A stretch of 64,000 nucleotides of DNA from Apostichopus japonicus (Eukaryota > Echinodermata > Holothuroidea > Aspidochirotida > Stichopodidae): positions 6,389,501 to 6,453,500 of the forward strand of contig NC_092575.1 of NCBI RefSeq assembly GCF_037975245.1. Reading direction: 5' to 3'. The translations under genes were made by a program, and so were the position numbers. Shown here one piece after another: positions 22,410 through 34,011 of the stretch (positions within the stretch are counted from its first letter, which is position 1; each line of letters starts with the position of its first letter). The notes under the pieces are model-generated. The model saw only the letters and a list, made by a program, of their open reading frames with translations, made no database searches and was not told the DNA's origin.

Positions 22410-23628
22410 TGTAGCAGTTACAGACCCAGAAATGGTGACATTTTTTCTATACTGATGATAGTTTATTCAACATCAACGTGAAAACTAAAAATAGAAAGAG
22501 AAGAAAAACAAAGTACATAAAACCCGGCACATAGTGCATATTACATACTATTGAAGCAATACAATAAAACCGATGACGTCAGCTCCTTGAGGTTGTAGAC
22601 TACACAAGCATATAACATAAAATGTGATATCACTACTATCTTATCGTGGACGGAATTAAGAATTTACAAAAAATAAGGTTAAAACAACATCTTCATCTTA
22701 AAGTTAATTATGTCACTTTAACCGGTACAATATTATTCTTTACACAGATAGGCACAAATTGCCTACATTGCTAACCTTGGTTGCCTTTCTGAGATCTCTG
22801 CTAAGTAAAAGTAAAGATGAATCCCTGCTTGTCGGTTTCCTGAAATAAACAAGCAAATTAACATTCTTAAATAATATCTGAATAATATCTGAATGCTAAA
22901 TTTACTGCATAGCAACACGTTCAACACTTAAATCGTGATAAAGCGTGATTTTCGAGTAAATATACCATTTAAACAAGTTACAAATAATGAACAGTGAGTT
23001 ATAAAGCCAATACTGTGAGGCTCATGAATATTCATGAATTAAGTGAAGCAATGGCGAAGTGACGTTCCTTTGCAACATGTCACATTGTGGGCATTTATAT
23101 GCTGTATGCCACAAGGAATTCATTACTATGAACCAGCCCTAATTGTAGCTTCAAGGATCTCTAAAGTAGCTTAAATGCTTAAATAATTAATTATGAATAA
23201 CATGGCGAAGCCATCTAAGCACCATCTTAATATAGACAGTTGAAAATACAGTTAATAACTAGTATGAACAAAACGATTTTACAACGCTCACAAATAACGT
23301 GCACGTGTAAACTACAGTACGATAACGAGGCTTAACTTACGCCAAGTGATCGATAACACATGCATATAATAAACTTACCGATTACTCATAAAATAATGTG
23401 ATTTACGTTTACCTACAGTGCCATTAAATGTTTGAAACTTACCATTAATAATATTTGCAAGGCCAGCTTCGAACAAAGTATGATTGATCACTAAAATTAC
23501 ATTTTTAAAGGTTGCTAAAAGCTTATACCGTCTTTTCTGGTGCTGTGGGTTTCTAGTAATGGCAATAGAGGGCGCAACTAGAGAATATAAAAATAACATA
23601 AAGAAAATAGGTTAATACTACATTTACA
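22410..23628 (-). repeat. 5' LTR of the BEL/Pao element
   Basis: 1,219-bp LTR; promoter side in element orientation. The right border ATTTACA is followed directly by GATAC, the target duplication. It is a clean copy without the nested solo LTR and serves as the empty-site reference for it. The frame 23375-23599 is not supported as a gene. Confidence 0.95.
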
Positions 23629-23633
23629 GATAC

Positions 23634-25104
23634 AACTTGAAATGCTGCTCTGACGGCATGTAACTCAACTCACCGATGATATTACCGATCGAGTTGGCAG
23701 TGGTACTGCGTATATAACTCAGTAAAATGTATCCATTTTGCCCACAGGTTGTACCAATGCACAGGAAATACCTAAATCAGTGATAAGATATTTACCAAAC
23801 CATGCATCAAAGTTATAAGAAGTTAATTTTTGAGAGATAGAAAACGATGATCATTATTGGCCCTGTCCAGCATCTACTAAATCTCATTTAATCCTATACG
23901 CAACCTCAACAGCTACACACCGTCAAATTCTCCTGATCTTTCTCGTCTGGCTGCTATACTTAATTGCTGAAATGGACCTGATGAAGTTTGAAACCCTCAG
24001 TTCAGTTTGTATTGGGTTGGATTTTAGTGGGCGGGGGGGGGGGGGGGGCTCCATTTCAATATGGTGATATGTTTAAGTACAGTTGTCAGTTTTGTTTATT
24101 AATATTTATTCCTGAACTGAGGATCCCACATCCTAATCTTTATAAAAAGCCTTAAAGGAGTTTAGCATATTTTAATAGTGAATTTCTTGCAAACCGGAAG
24201 AGCAAACATTTTTACTTGCGCTCAATATTTTCTTTTTTCATGAACTATAAAATATCAAGAATAAAATTCTACCTCAAGTCATCGTTTAGTGAGTCAGGTG
24301 GTTGAATTTCTTGCCAATTAACATAGAATGATTATTATGATATATTAAAAAGATCAATCGATGCATATTGTGTAACGGTAAAATATAAATTGTTGAAACT
24401 ACTTGCAAGGTTCGATGTACTTCTTCATTAAAACCTTAACCCCATTTCGGTGTTTTGCTTGTAATGGTCTGCAGACATAGGCAGCTGTGTTATTAATACA
24501 TAAATATGAAAGTTTGTTAACATATGCACTGTTTTACATATACAGCTTGTAAACAAATGCACCATGTTAATAGTGCATTTCATTTCTTGAAACACAAGTT
24601 AGCCCATTCATGTACAGGAAAAGGAATATGTTTGATATAAAGAATTGTATTACATGGTATATTGGTATGGGAATTGTTACATAGTAGCAGAAGAGCTAAA
24701 ACACAACAGAACAAATAAACAGAAAAATAAAAGGGGGACTTGTTTTCTTGAGGGCTTTCTTTAATTTTCTACTTCAATGAGGGACAACACTTGAAACGAT
24801 ACTCAATATAACAATGTGAGAGGAGTGAAGCAGTATGTTTCGCCTAGTACAGAGTAATTCGATGAATGGGAATGCCGGCGTTACTCTTTATATTATGTGC
24901 TTTGTGTGTGCTTTTGTTTTTGTTTTGTTTTTTCTTTTTTTCACGGTTAAACTTTGTGCGAATGTACAATACATGTGAAAACATGCAGTTTCTCTACCTT
25001 TGAAATGGTTCAACGTTTTCATGCAGAGTCTGCTCTGAATTTGCACCTGTGGCATAGTAATCATAAACTGACTTCCCTAACATCCGTTGAGAATACTTTT
25101 CCAG
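23634..25104. other. Non-coding stretch, no gene recognised
   Basis: AT-rich flank right of the BEL element with an uninterrupted G tract at about 24031-24048 and T-rich runs. I see no supported gene or element ends. Confidence 0.5.
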
Positions 25105-25263
25105 GTCATCAAGGCACACAATGGAGTTCATGTTGGAACTGTCTCTGTGATTTTAAACGTTAGATATACGCCAACCGTAGACGTGGACTGGTGTTTCAGT
25201 GACCATGGTGATGGACCTTGGACTTTGTCGCGATGTCAATACAATGAAGTGACCATGAAATAA
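25105..25263 (+). CDS. Possible terminal exon with Ig C2-type domain end
   Basis: After a TTTTCCAG acceptor, 52 codons read VIKAHNGVHVGTVSVILNVR then YTPTVDVDWCF and run to a TAA. The pattern A-x-N-G-x-x-x-G-x-x-S-V-x-L-N-V-x-Y-x-P is the F-G strand end of many C2-type Ig domains. The preceding part of the domain, with its Y-x-C, is not seen nearby. It is unrelated in sequence to copies A-E. It could be an isolated or decayed exon. Confidence 0.35.
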   Translation, partial: VIKAHNGVHVGTVSVILNVRYTPTVDVDWCFSDHGDGPWTLSRCQYNEVTMK

Positions 25264-25984
25264 GCGGAAATTCTGCTAAAACCCTCGCCAAAGCTTTTGC
25301 ACTGATAAGCCAGTGAACAGTACCGTAGAAAATGTACTAAGTTTTTCAGTTTCTTCACCACCATCGAGGGAGGAAATATAAAGTTGATGTAAGGCTGCTA
25401 ATTGTGTTCTAGAACACAAAGTACTTTTGTTCACAATCACAAATGTCGCACATTTTTAGGCGTTATGTTTTAAGGTAATCAATAAACGCTAGCGAACTAG
25501 GGAACTGGTCCGTCGTAGAGTTGCATTCACAATTAGGCCTACATAGATCCACTGCAATCGGTGCACGGGTCCAAAACAATAACAATTCAAAGTTGTACTG
25601 TTCACTAAAACTCACGGTATCATCCGGAGCCAGAATCCGGGCCGTAAACATTCAATAAAGTAGCCACATCAATTGGATGCACTAATATGTTTTTCGTTCA
25701 AGCGTCAAAGTCGTCAAAATCCCTAAAATAAGTATGACTGCATTTGACTGGAAATATCGCGTTTGTAGCGTGAGTCGTAATCCGTATGAAATCCGCGACA
25801 TAGCGCAATTTCAGAGGGCTTGCGAAAAGCAAGTGATCGATAAAATAAGGCACAAAAATGAAAAGACCGTATAGCACTTCACTATATATACCGCGCTGAC
25901 CAATATACCCGACGACCTGCTGATCGCGTACTTGGTTTTCGTCGCTGAGTGCGCACGGGCGGCGAAACACCCGGAGCAGCATAG

Positions 25985-26250
25985 TCTGTCTGACTTGTGA
26001 GGTCGAGGTCGACTTCTGCAAGTCGAGAGAACAACAATTGAAGGCGATGCTTATTCTGCCGTGGATTGCTGGCTACCATTATGTCATCGATGTAAGTGTA
26101 TATACAGAATTGCAAACCTCGCGTTACCTCGTCCATGAATCTCCAAAACGTTTGCGCGACGTTGCAAAGTCCAAACGGCATCCGCTTAAATTCAAAGAGA
26201 CCAAACGGGCTTGTTGCTTGCTCCAGAGTTTTCTCGTCAATTTCTGTTAG
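25985..26250 (-). pseudogene. Ty3/gypsy reverse transcriptase remnant
   Basis: The minus strand encodes SPFGLFEFKRMPFGLCNVAQ, then FWRFMDEVTRGL, then the catalytic YIDD box (YTYIDDIMVASN) and LLFSRLAEV. This is RT blocks 3-5 of the Ty3/gypsy family. Both sides end without LTRs, protease or integrase, and downstream frames are unrelated, so it is a short fossil. Confidence 0.8.
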
Positions 26251-26255
26251 AGAGC

Positions 26256-28205
26256 GTTTCTTTAAGGGAGTTATGCACCAAATATTAGAATATAACTGGG
26301 TACGTAGGGTAGATTTGACAAGTAAGGACCCATGAAAGTTCCATCTAACTATACAAATTTGGTGTATCAGCGCATATTTTTTTACAAATTTTACAAATTC
26401 TCATTTCCCCATACATACATTATGTAGGTCTATTAAGTGATCCTTTGTAACAGTTTTCATAAGAAAATCTTCAACATACAGAGTAGGCTTCCAAAATGTT
26501 TCTAAGGTGATAGTCTGCTTCACATTTTATAATCGGGCTGAAGATATATTTCTTTAACTGGTTGAGTATATAATATGCACTTTTCGTCACAAGCAGAAGT
26601 ACTAAATATAGTGTTGGTATCAAACATTGTATTGTAAAGTAGGACTCCTACGTGTAGTGCTAGTGACAAAACACAACCAGCTGCTTTAGAATAGTACGTT
26701 GGGCTGAATTCTCATTTTGCAGTGCTGTGTTGTATTGCATTTATTAACATTATAAAAAGGAGTTCATTTCTATACACACAAGACAAAAACCAAAATGTTT
26801 ATGTTTATGAAACTGTCAGTCCTTTCAGACATAAGGTTAGCAATCACAATAAATCAATAATATTCAATATTAACGGTTTTACCACAGCAGAGCATTATAC
26901 TTTAGGTAATGCTTCCATTCAAAATTTGAGATATATTTGAACCATATCCACCTTCCCTTCTGACTGAAGGAGGTCCCAAGTGGGGGTAGAAAATACTTTC
27001 TTGTAAATGTTGTACTTTATTTAGTTTGTAAGGATCTTCATTTCATATGACTAACCTACTTAAAAAGAGGACTCAGAGCAAGAAGACACATTTTTAGAAA
27101 TTTTGACAGCAAATTGAAAAATGAGAGTTAAACACAATATGGTGACATCATTGCTAATCTAATACATCCTATTAACTGTCACAGTTACCCATAAATATCT
27201 GGTAGATGATAGTTATCAAGATGGCAGACTTGTAGAACGAGCACAACAGCATGAATACGAGTACAAGTAGAATCCACCTTGATTGTAAGTACAAACAAAG
27301 CTACATGATTTTACAATAGTGTCTACACTACATTCTAAATTTTCCATGAGAATGAGTACAGGCAACATACCCATAGAATATGATTACGGACTTACGGACA
27401 ATATTGTTTTAAATTGCAAAAATTACAAGTACAACCAGGATTGTTTTCCCTACTGGGGAATGGGTCAGGGGTGATAGCGGGGGGGATAATTTCTCGCGAG
27501 AGGGGAAATTTGTTGTGCGCTAGTGGAAGCATCGCTCCAGCTATAAGAGAGGATGGTAAAGATAAGAATTTAAGTGCAATTCACTATATTTGTTTCAGTT
27601 TTTTTTTAAATACCCATCAATACATACATTATGCCTATGGTTTCATGAAGGCTTATTCTGGCAAAACATTCGTCCTTTCATTCACTATTGTATAATGCAA
27701 TACGTCCATACATACATACACACACACGCCATCACCATCGCATAGATTCCTTCGGCAAGGAATCAAAAAAGGAGAAAATCGGGAACTTCCAGATAATTAG
27801 TTAATTTTTCGACTTAGCAAATTTAAATCCCATTTTATCCATGTCCTTTCTGGGCCACTGTACCCAAAGGGCGATTAAGGATAGTAAGGTTTACGGAACC
27901 AATCATTTGACTGTGTGAATGTTAATTATTCAAAGGTTTCAGCTGAATGATCTGGCAACACTGCGGTGTGCCCCTCCCCCACTTGAAAAGAAGCTAATGT
28001 ACAGCATCAGGGCCCCCTCTGCTCAACCCCCCGGCACCTTCCTGAAAAGCTGTTAGATTAAACGCAAAGAATACTCGACATATTATGTTTGACTCGCTTA
28101 GGCCACCTAATTTACTTACTTGACTTGAATAGTAATCATCCTCATACAAGTATTAACACGCTTTGAATTTGTGTACCTCTCATGGTTACCTATTTGTTAA
28201 CATTA
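26256..28205. other. Non-coding stretch, no gene recognised
   Basis: No supported gene. At 27728-27756 lies a stretch containing GCCATCACCATCGCATAG and GATTCCTTC that recurs at about 58886-58914, indicating a small dispersed repeat. Confidence 0.5.
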
Positions 28206-28212
28206 TCTTTCA

Positions 28213-29216
28213 TTATCGACGGTCGATTTGTGCATAGTGTTTGTCAGAACAATGTCTCCTGTCATGCTTATAAACACGATGCCTTTGCTTTACTTTATGA
28301 CATGTTATTACCAGTAACACGATTAACAGGATTATAATGAACAGACATGCCAAAATGATATATAGGATGGTATTATCGTATCCTTTCGATGCAAGTGTCG
28401 GAGGTTCCTGCAGCTGAAATGTGCAATAATTAAAGCGACTGGTCTTAAGACTAAAGCCATCACTAATCTGACTGACGTTACAAGTGAAAGAAGTATTTTC
28501 GCAGTATGTGACATATGCATGTTCCGTCGTCAATCCTGCAAGGAGAGACCCTTTCTTCTTGTTGACGATCTGGTACGGAGACTCACCGGAGGATGAAACA
28601 ATCTTGACTTCAATCTTGGGATAAAAGTAACCAAGAACCGTACAATTCAGCAAATAATCAGCGTTGACGTCCAATTGCAATGAAGCAGTGTCCACGGCTG
28701 AGCAAACAGGTGTTGGTAAAGGAGAATGACTGTTAAACAGACGATACGTTTGATGCAGTATAACCGTACTTGCATTCATGTTTGAATCTTGTGTCAGTAC
28801 AACATCGTAAAAACCGGAATCTTGGACAACAGAGTTTTCGATAATAAAAGCAAGTTGTGCTGAAATTGGCTTTCCGTCCTTGCCTCGTATTATATAGCTG
28901 ATATCAAATTTATAACGGTCAAAGGTTAACTCATCTTTGTACCAAAATCTATATCTCCACGCCGGAATAAAATTCGATGTATTTTGGCCCAAACTTGTTG
29001 TAAAGTTCATAAAAATCCAATAGTAACCAGGATCAGCCATAGGATCAGCCATACTCGCATTGGAAATACAACATCGCAACCAGTCGACTGTATAATGTAA
29101 CATTTAAGTTCATTATTCAACACACCTGAACACTTCTTCCTACAAGCAAGAGTATCAACAAAGGATGGTTCGATAAAAGAGAGAAGTAAAATAATGTAAG
29201 CAGCTTTAAGATCCAT
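28213..29216 (-). pseudogene. Ig-like membrane receptor, copy D (frameshifted)
   Basis: Signal peptide start at ATG 29216 (MDLKAAYIILLLSFIEPSFV). The N-terminal cysteine cluster and GCDVVFP are in one frame. The rest of domain 1 (YYWIFMNFTTSL and onward, DSGFYDVVL), domain 2 (LLNCTVLGYFYP, SFTCNVSQI) and a C-terminal membrane helix (TILYIILACLFIIILLIVLL) are in another. The break at about 29045-29060 combines loss of about 7 bp with a 12-bp duplication of the codons for MADP. A basic cytoplasmic tail follows the helix and includes HYAQI. It is the only family member with a contiguous membrane segment. Either it is a pseudogene or the frameshift is a sequence error; a second ATG at 29103 gives an open frame without a proper signal peptide. 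It is divergently paired with copy B, 1.9 kb away. Confidence 0.7.
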
Positions 29217-31091
29217 CTTTCGAAGCTTCTTTGTATGATTCTATTAATGCTGTTTAATTGCTACCATGTGTTTCTTGGTACAAAGCATTGCCGGTTCGTC
29301 TGTCAGTGCCTGTGTATCTTGAGAAAAAGTGATCCTAATTCGTCGTTCTGCCTACAGCATACGTGAGAAAGTATCCTTAATGAGCGTAATTATAAACTCT
29401 AGATTATAAACAGAAACATTTATACTTGATGGCTTGATGACTTTGCACCTTTCTATTTTGGAGAACATCGAAAGAGAAAGATTATTCAACTTTCGCTATT
29501 TGATTGAGTTAGGCATTGTTTTCGAATATCAGACGTTCAATCTGAATTTAAAAATAGATAAAAAATTAGGCTTTGGTTTCAGAACCATCAACAGAACGCT
29601 AAGTGCTATATGAAGTATTCAAGTACACGACATGCATGGACGACCCAAGTGTGTGGGCGTGTGATTTTCACGTAAAATATAACATTAAGCAATTAAATCC
29701 GACCCCCCTCCCCCCCCCCCCAAATGAATATTTCACTTGTCAAACTAAAGTACCTGATTTATGATAAATTTGATCAAAGGGGAATGATATTCAAGGTATT
29801 TGAAGAACAGTGTTAACATCGAACTATGATATTTTCTCATTTCTATAAATATATGCGATAATATAACTATCAGTCAGTATAAGTAGAGGGAGACATTAAA
29901 ACTGGGTCCAGCAAGACAGAAGAATGTCCCGCGAGATACAGGACGAGCCTTTTGAAAGGCTTATCGGAAGAATTATTGTTTCACGCCAGATGCAGTGCTT
30001 TATTTGTGGCCTTCTTTCATCTGATGCAAATTAACATATATACAGAACAATTCTGACCTTTTAAAATGTCTTTTGCATTTTGTGTATTTAACTGGTTGAC
30101 AATAAAAATAGTGAATTGATAAAATGGAGTTTCTGAAAGCTCCTTTCCTGATACATGATGTACAAGATACTGAATTAAAAGTGAAAAGTTTCGCTCGAAG
30201 AATCAAATGATGGCAGGCTTGAACATCTAAACTAAGAAAACATAATGACAACATATTTCATTTGGGAATCAAAAAACGTCATAAAAAAATATTGTACATA
30301 ATACATAATAAATGCACCATTTGAGTGTTTGTTCTTTTTCGATTAGTTAATCTTACATACACTTCAGTTACTTTGTTTATATCGCTATAGTTAGTAACAC
30401 TTTTTTTTAATCGTGCGTGCTTTGTATATCTTGATGTACTACTTTGCATGCAGTTACTACTTTTTAATGCACCGCATGTAAGCTTCTACTATGGCCAAAT
30501 GAGATCGTTAGTATCAGTAGTAAATTAAGGCAGCTCGCCACATCGGATGGATGGAGCGTTGTATTATATTTACAGTCAATTTCACATTTGCTTTAAATGT
30601 CTTGAATATAACACGTCTACATCAAATTTATCTTATATCAGAGAATTCTAAAATGAAAATAAATCACTTCTGGGCGGGGCGTAAAATGTGAATGTAGATT
30701 CATTTTCATTTCTTTTGAATGTTATTCCATACTTTATGATGACCACTCATGTGGAAATATATTCATGAAAGAACTACTTCACGTTAAAGATCGGTGAGAA
30801 TGTTTTGAAACCAAATTCTGTTATCAAAAATATTTGTCGTCAATAGATCTTAAAAACACTCAGCGCAAGAACAAATGAATGTACTTCAATAATTATTGAA
30901 AGGCGGAAAGACAGAAAGTGAAACTGTTCATTGTAGATTATGGTAGATCTATGGCAAAGAATAATTCCCGTAGAAATCATTTTCCGTGCATACAGACACT
31001 GGCAGCCGAATCAGAAAAGCTTTATTCCAAGAAACACTTGCTTGCAAATAAACAGCAATAATTTACGGGTTCTGTTGAGGGACTTCGACAG
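29217..31091. promoter_or_regulatory. Shared divergent intergenic region of copies D and B
   Basis: 1.9 kb between the start codons of D (-) and B (+). Closely similar sequence forms the E-C intergenic region (41469-41588 plus 47402-49104), where a 5.8-kb transposon splits it. It holds the GC box at 30672-30680. A TATA-like region (CTATAAATATATGCGATAAT) at about 29843-29862 precedes a small open frame MSREIQDEPF at 29924. Transcription direction of each element cannot be read from sequence alone. Confidence 0.45.
29924..30034 (+). CDS. Small conserved open frame in the D-B intergenic region
   Basis: 36 codons from an ATG: MSREIQDEPFERLIGRIIVS then RQMQCFICGLLSSDAN and stop. The counterpart at 47935-48123 starts identically and carries an in-frame insert of about 8 codons. 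It has a C-x-x-C pair (CFIC). It could be the first exon of a gene or just chance in a recently duplicated block. Confidence 0.25.
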   Translation: MSREIQDEPFERLIGRIIVSRQMQCFICGLLSSDAN

Positions 31092-31913
31092 ATGGATCTT
31101 AAAGTTGCATACATTATTTTACTACTCTCCTTCATCGGACCGACCTTTGTTGATACTCTTGCTTGTAGTAAGACGTGTTCAGGTGTGTCGAATAATGAAC
31201 TAAGTTGTTACATACAGTCTACTGGTTGCGATGTTGTATTTCCAACGCGAGTATTCTCTGTGGCTGGTCCTGGTTTCTTCTGGGTTTTTATGAACTTTAC
31301 GAAAAATTTAAGAGGAAGTTCATCGAATATCAGTTTTGAGTTGCTAAGTAGATTTTCGGAAAGAGATGAGTATCTCTTTCAACGTTACACATTTCGTATA
31401 GACCATATAATACGAGACAACAACGGACGTATAGTTTCAGCAGAACTTGCTTTTGTTATCAGAAACACTGTTGCCCAAGATTCCGGTGTTTACGATGTTG
31501 TACTGAAAGAAGGTTCATACAGACAAGCCAGAACTGTCGCACTACATCAAACATATCGTCTGTTTAACACTCATTCTCCTTCACCAACACCTGTTTGCTC
31601 AGCGGTGGACACTGATTCATTGCCATTGGACGTCAACGCTTATTATTTGCTGAATTGCTATGTTCTTGATAACTTTTATCCCAAGATTGAAGTCAAGGTT
31701 GTTTCATCCCCCGGTGAGTGTCCGTACCAGATCATCATCAAGACGAAAGCGCCCTTCCTTCCCGAAGAGATGACGTTGGAACATGCATACGTCACATACT
31801 GCGAAAATACTTCTTTTACTTGTGTTGTTAGTCAAAACCGGTTCACCCACGACAATGAAGTTTATTCGTGCGCATTCCAGCTGGGGCGTCAAAAAAATGG
31901 TAATTCCTCGTAA
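31092..31913 (+). CDS. Secreted two-Ig-domain protein, copy B
   Basis: 273-aa single-exon paralogue of copy A with the same start context. It has a signal peptide (MDLKVAYIILLLSFIGPTFV), N-terminal cysteine cluster, domain 1 with DSGVY and no F-strand Cys, domain 2 with LLNCYVLDNFYP and SFTCVVSQN, and ends GNSS-stop. One extra Glu (LPEEMTLEH) accounts for the length. Most differences from A and C change amino acids and cluster in two domain-1 loops (FSVAGPGFFWVF and LLSRFSERDEY). A possible GTAATT donor lies at the same place as in A. It forms a head-to-head pair with copy D. Confidence 0.8.
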   Translation: MDLKVAYIILLLSFIGPTFVDTLACSKTCSGVSNNELSCYIQSTGCDVVFPTRVFSVAGPGFFWVFMNFTKNLRGSSSNISFELLSRFSERDEYLFQRYTFRIDHIIRDNNGRIVSAELAFVIRNTVAQDSGVYDVVLKEGSYRQARTVALHQTYRLFNTHSPSPTPVCSAVDTDSLPLDVNAYYLLNCYVLDNFYPKIEVKVVSSPGECPYQIIIKTKAPFLPEEMTLEHAYVTYCENTSFTCVVSQNRFTHDNEVYSCAFQLGRQKNGNSS

Positions 31914-32214
31914 TACTACTTTAATTCTGTCACAGTAATAGAAGTGGAGATTGAAATGTCTAAATATGTGTATTTCGGTAAAAAATCATTATCTTTACAA
32001 ATCTTTTTGACTGGCTATAATCAGTCAAACATGAAAGTGCCTAAAATAGCACAACAAGTATTGCTGCACGGCACATCGCACTCCCTTAAAAGAAATGACA
32101 GGTTTTAATTCATGTTCGTGGAAACTGACACCTAACCATGAAATTGGTTTTTTGTCTTTATTTTCTTGTATTTTAACTTCGTTATAACATCAAATCGTTC
32201 AACAACAAAAAGGA

Positions 32215-32419
32215 CAAGGAATATATATATATACATATATGAAAATCATAATGAGTTGGAAAATCAAGAACAGTGAAAAAACTTTCAGCCTCCACCGGGA
32301 TTCGAACCACGGGCCTTCCGCTCTGTACGCGGACACCCTAACCACTAGGCTATGGACGCTGATTGTATGTTCAGAGGTTCGAAACCGGTAAGAAATGTCG
32401 TAATTACACTGTAGGCGTA

Positions 32420-32440
<21 letters not shown>
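32215..32440 (-). mobile_element. tRNA-derived SINE in a (TA)n tract
   Basis: The minus strand shows a tRNA-like head with A box TAGCCTAGTGG (32342-32352) and B box GGTTCGAATCC (32298-32308), a five-pair anticodon stem TCCGC/GCGGA and loop GTACAGA. The T-arm stem is mismatched and the body continues through GAAAGTTTTTTCACTGTTC and GATTTTCCAACTCATTATG, so it is a SINE rather than a working tRNA. The same body occurs at 55130-55225. It is absent from the matching position after copy A. Confidence 0.7.
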
Positions 32441-32599
<159 letters not shown>

Positions 32600-32909
32600 T
32601 ATGCACATGCATATATAAACATATGCAATCCGTTCTTTGCTCCTTAACCCGCTTCCTGTAAAGTCATGGTTTATTTGGTTCTAATTCCATAAATGCAACC
32701 TACACTTATCTAGCGTCATACGTTCATTGTGTTACATTTTGTACTTTCCATTCGACTGCCAAGTATTGTCGACGACGGTTCCAGAGGGACCGAAAATCCA
32801 ATATATTTTCTAAAACATAACTCGTTACTTGTCAAGTATGAGTCATATCTTATTTCTCTGGTTTTCTCCAATATTATTTTCTTTTGGAGTAAACGTGGAT
32901 TTTCGTTAT

Positions 32910-32990
<81 letters not shown>

Positions 32991-33000
32991 AAATATATAC

Positions 33001-33098
<98 letters not shown>

Positions 33099-34011
33099 CC
33101 GGCTAAATACTACACAAATAAAAAATCTGCTTGACAAAGTCTTATGAGAGTCAGGATCGGAGCGTTCAGCATTGACGAGACCCACTTTTAGCGTATAAGT
33201 AAGCCTATATGGTAAATCTTTAAAGTAATATATATAAATGTTACTCTAAGTAACAGCTGAATTATAATTAGGCCGTATTAAGAAAATTTTGTGATATCCT
33301 TTTAGTCAGTCCTTGTTTTAGATCGTTAGGTTGTTACTCGACAATTGACAATGTAACGGTTGGGTTAGGTCGATTACAATCACTAGTGTTGATGTGATCG
33401 GATGGTAAAATTGTAGTATGGTATACGTTAGTGTGTTAAGGTAGGTACACCTACACTGAATAATCTTTAACGTAGGTTATTTCGATGCAATAGTTGCTTG
33501 CTCAGTTTCTCTTTATAATCGATCTTTATCATCAAAAACAGAGTACGTTACTTGAATTAGTAACAGACAATACTCTAGTTCCTTAAATTAGCGGGATTAA
33601 TCTTGGGTGAGAATAAAGTTACGGCCATCGATAACAAACAGCGCCATACTGCACGTATTTTAACGCACCCGTCAACCGTAAACTGCGCTAAGCTTTCAAT
33701 GGCGGATAAAAACAGATGAAATAAATCAAATATGTACGCCAAAAATATCGTATTGCACCGAATGCATATATACAAAAACGTGAAGATAGTACCCGTGCGC
33801 GTCAGCTCACGTACGTTTGTGACATTTGTACCCACTTATGACGAAAGCCAACTTGCGCGTATATACGCGCGTGTAGTCGTTCGATGATAAAATATCATTG
33901 TTATTTTTATAAACTTTCTATCTGACTATGTTCATTTGAGGGACTTTAGACTCCACTGGTATCCGGTAAATCGGGGATAAACGTCTGGATACCTTATTTG
34001 TAATCCGGAAC

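Larger units (their letters stand above)
13620..23628 (-). mobile_element. BEL/Pao LTR retrotransposon, 10 kb
   Basis: Complete element on the minus strand. The 5' LTR is 22410-23628 and the 3' LTR 13620-15821; both begin TGT and end ACA in element orientation. A 5-bp target duplication GATAC flanks it (13615-13619 and 23629-23633). A purine-rich primer GGGTGGGAG abuts the 3' LTR. Between the LTRs lies one gag-pol frame in the order gag, zinc knuckles, A17-type protease, reverse transcriptase, RNase H, integrase, which is diagnostic for BEL/Pao. By eye the LTRs differ at about 20 of roughly 1,210 aligned bases, excluding a solo LTR inserted in the left one, so the insertion is fairly recent. 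Coding lesions make it non-autonomous now. Confidence 0.95.

Noticed and set aside
25698-26021. 107-codon frame overlapping the gypsy RT remnant
   Set aside because: It does not continue the RT in any frame and has no recognisable motif.
28216-28240. Canonical ITIM in the tail of copy D
   Set aside because: The residue two before Tyr is Lys, so the consensus is not met; reported only as a weak tyrosine motif.
32286-32365. Functional tRNA (Cys-like anticodon ACA)
   Set aside because: T-arm pairing is poor and the sequence continues into a SINE body shared with 55130-55225.
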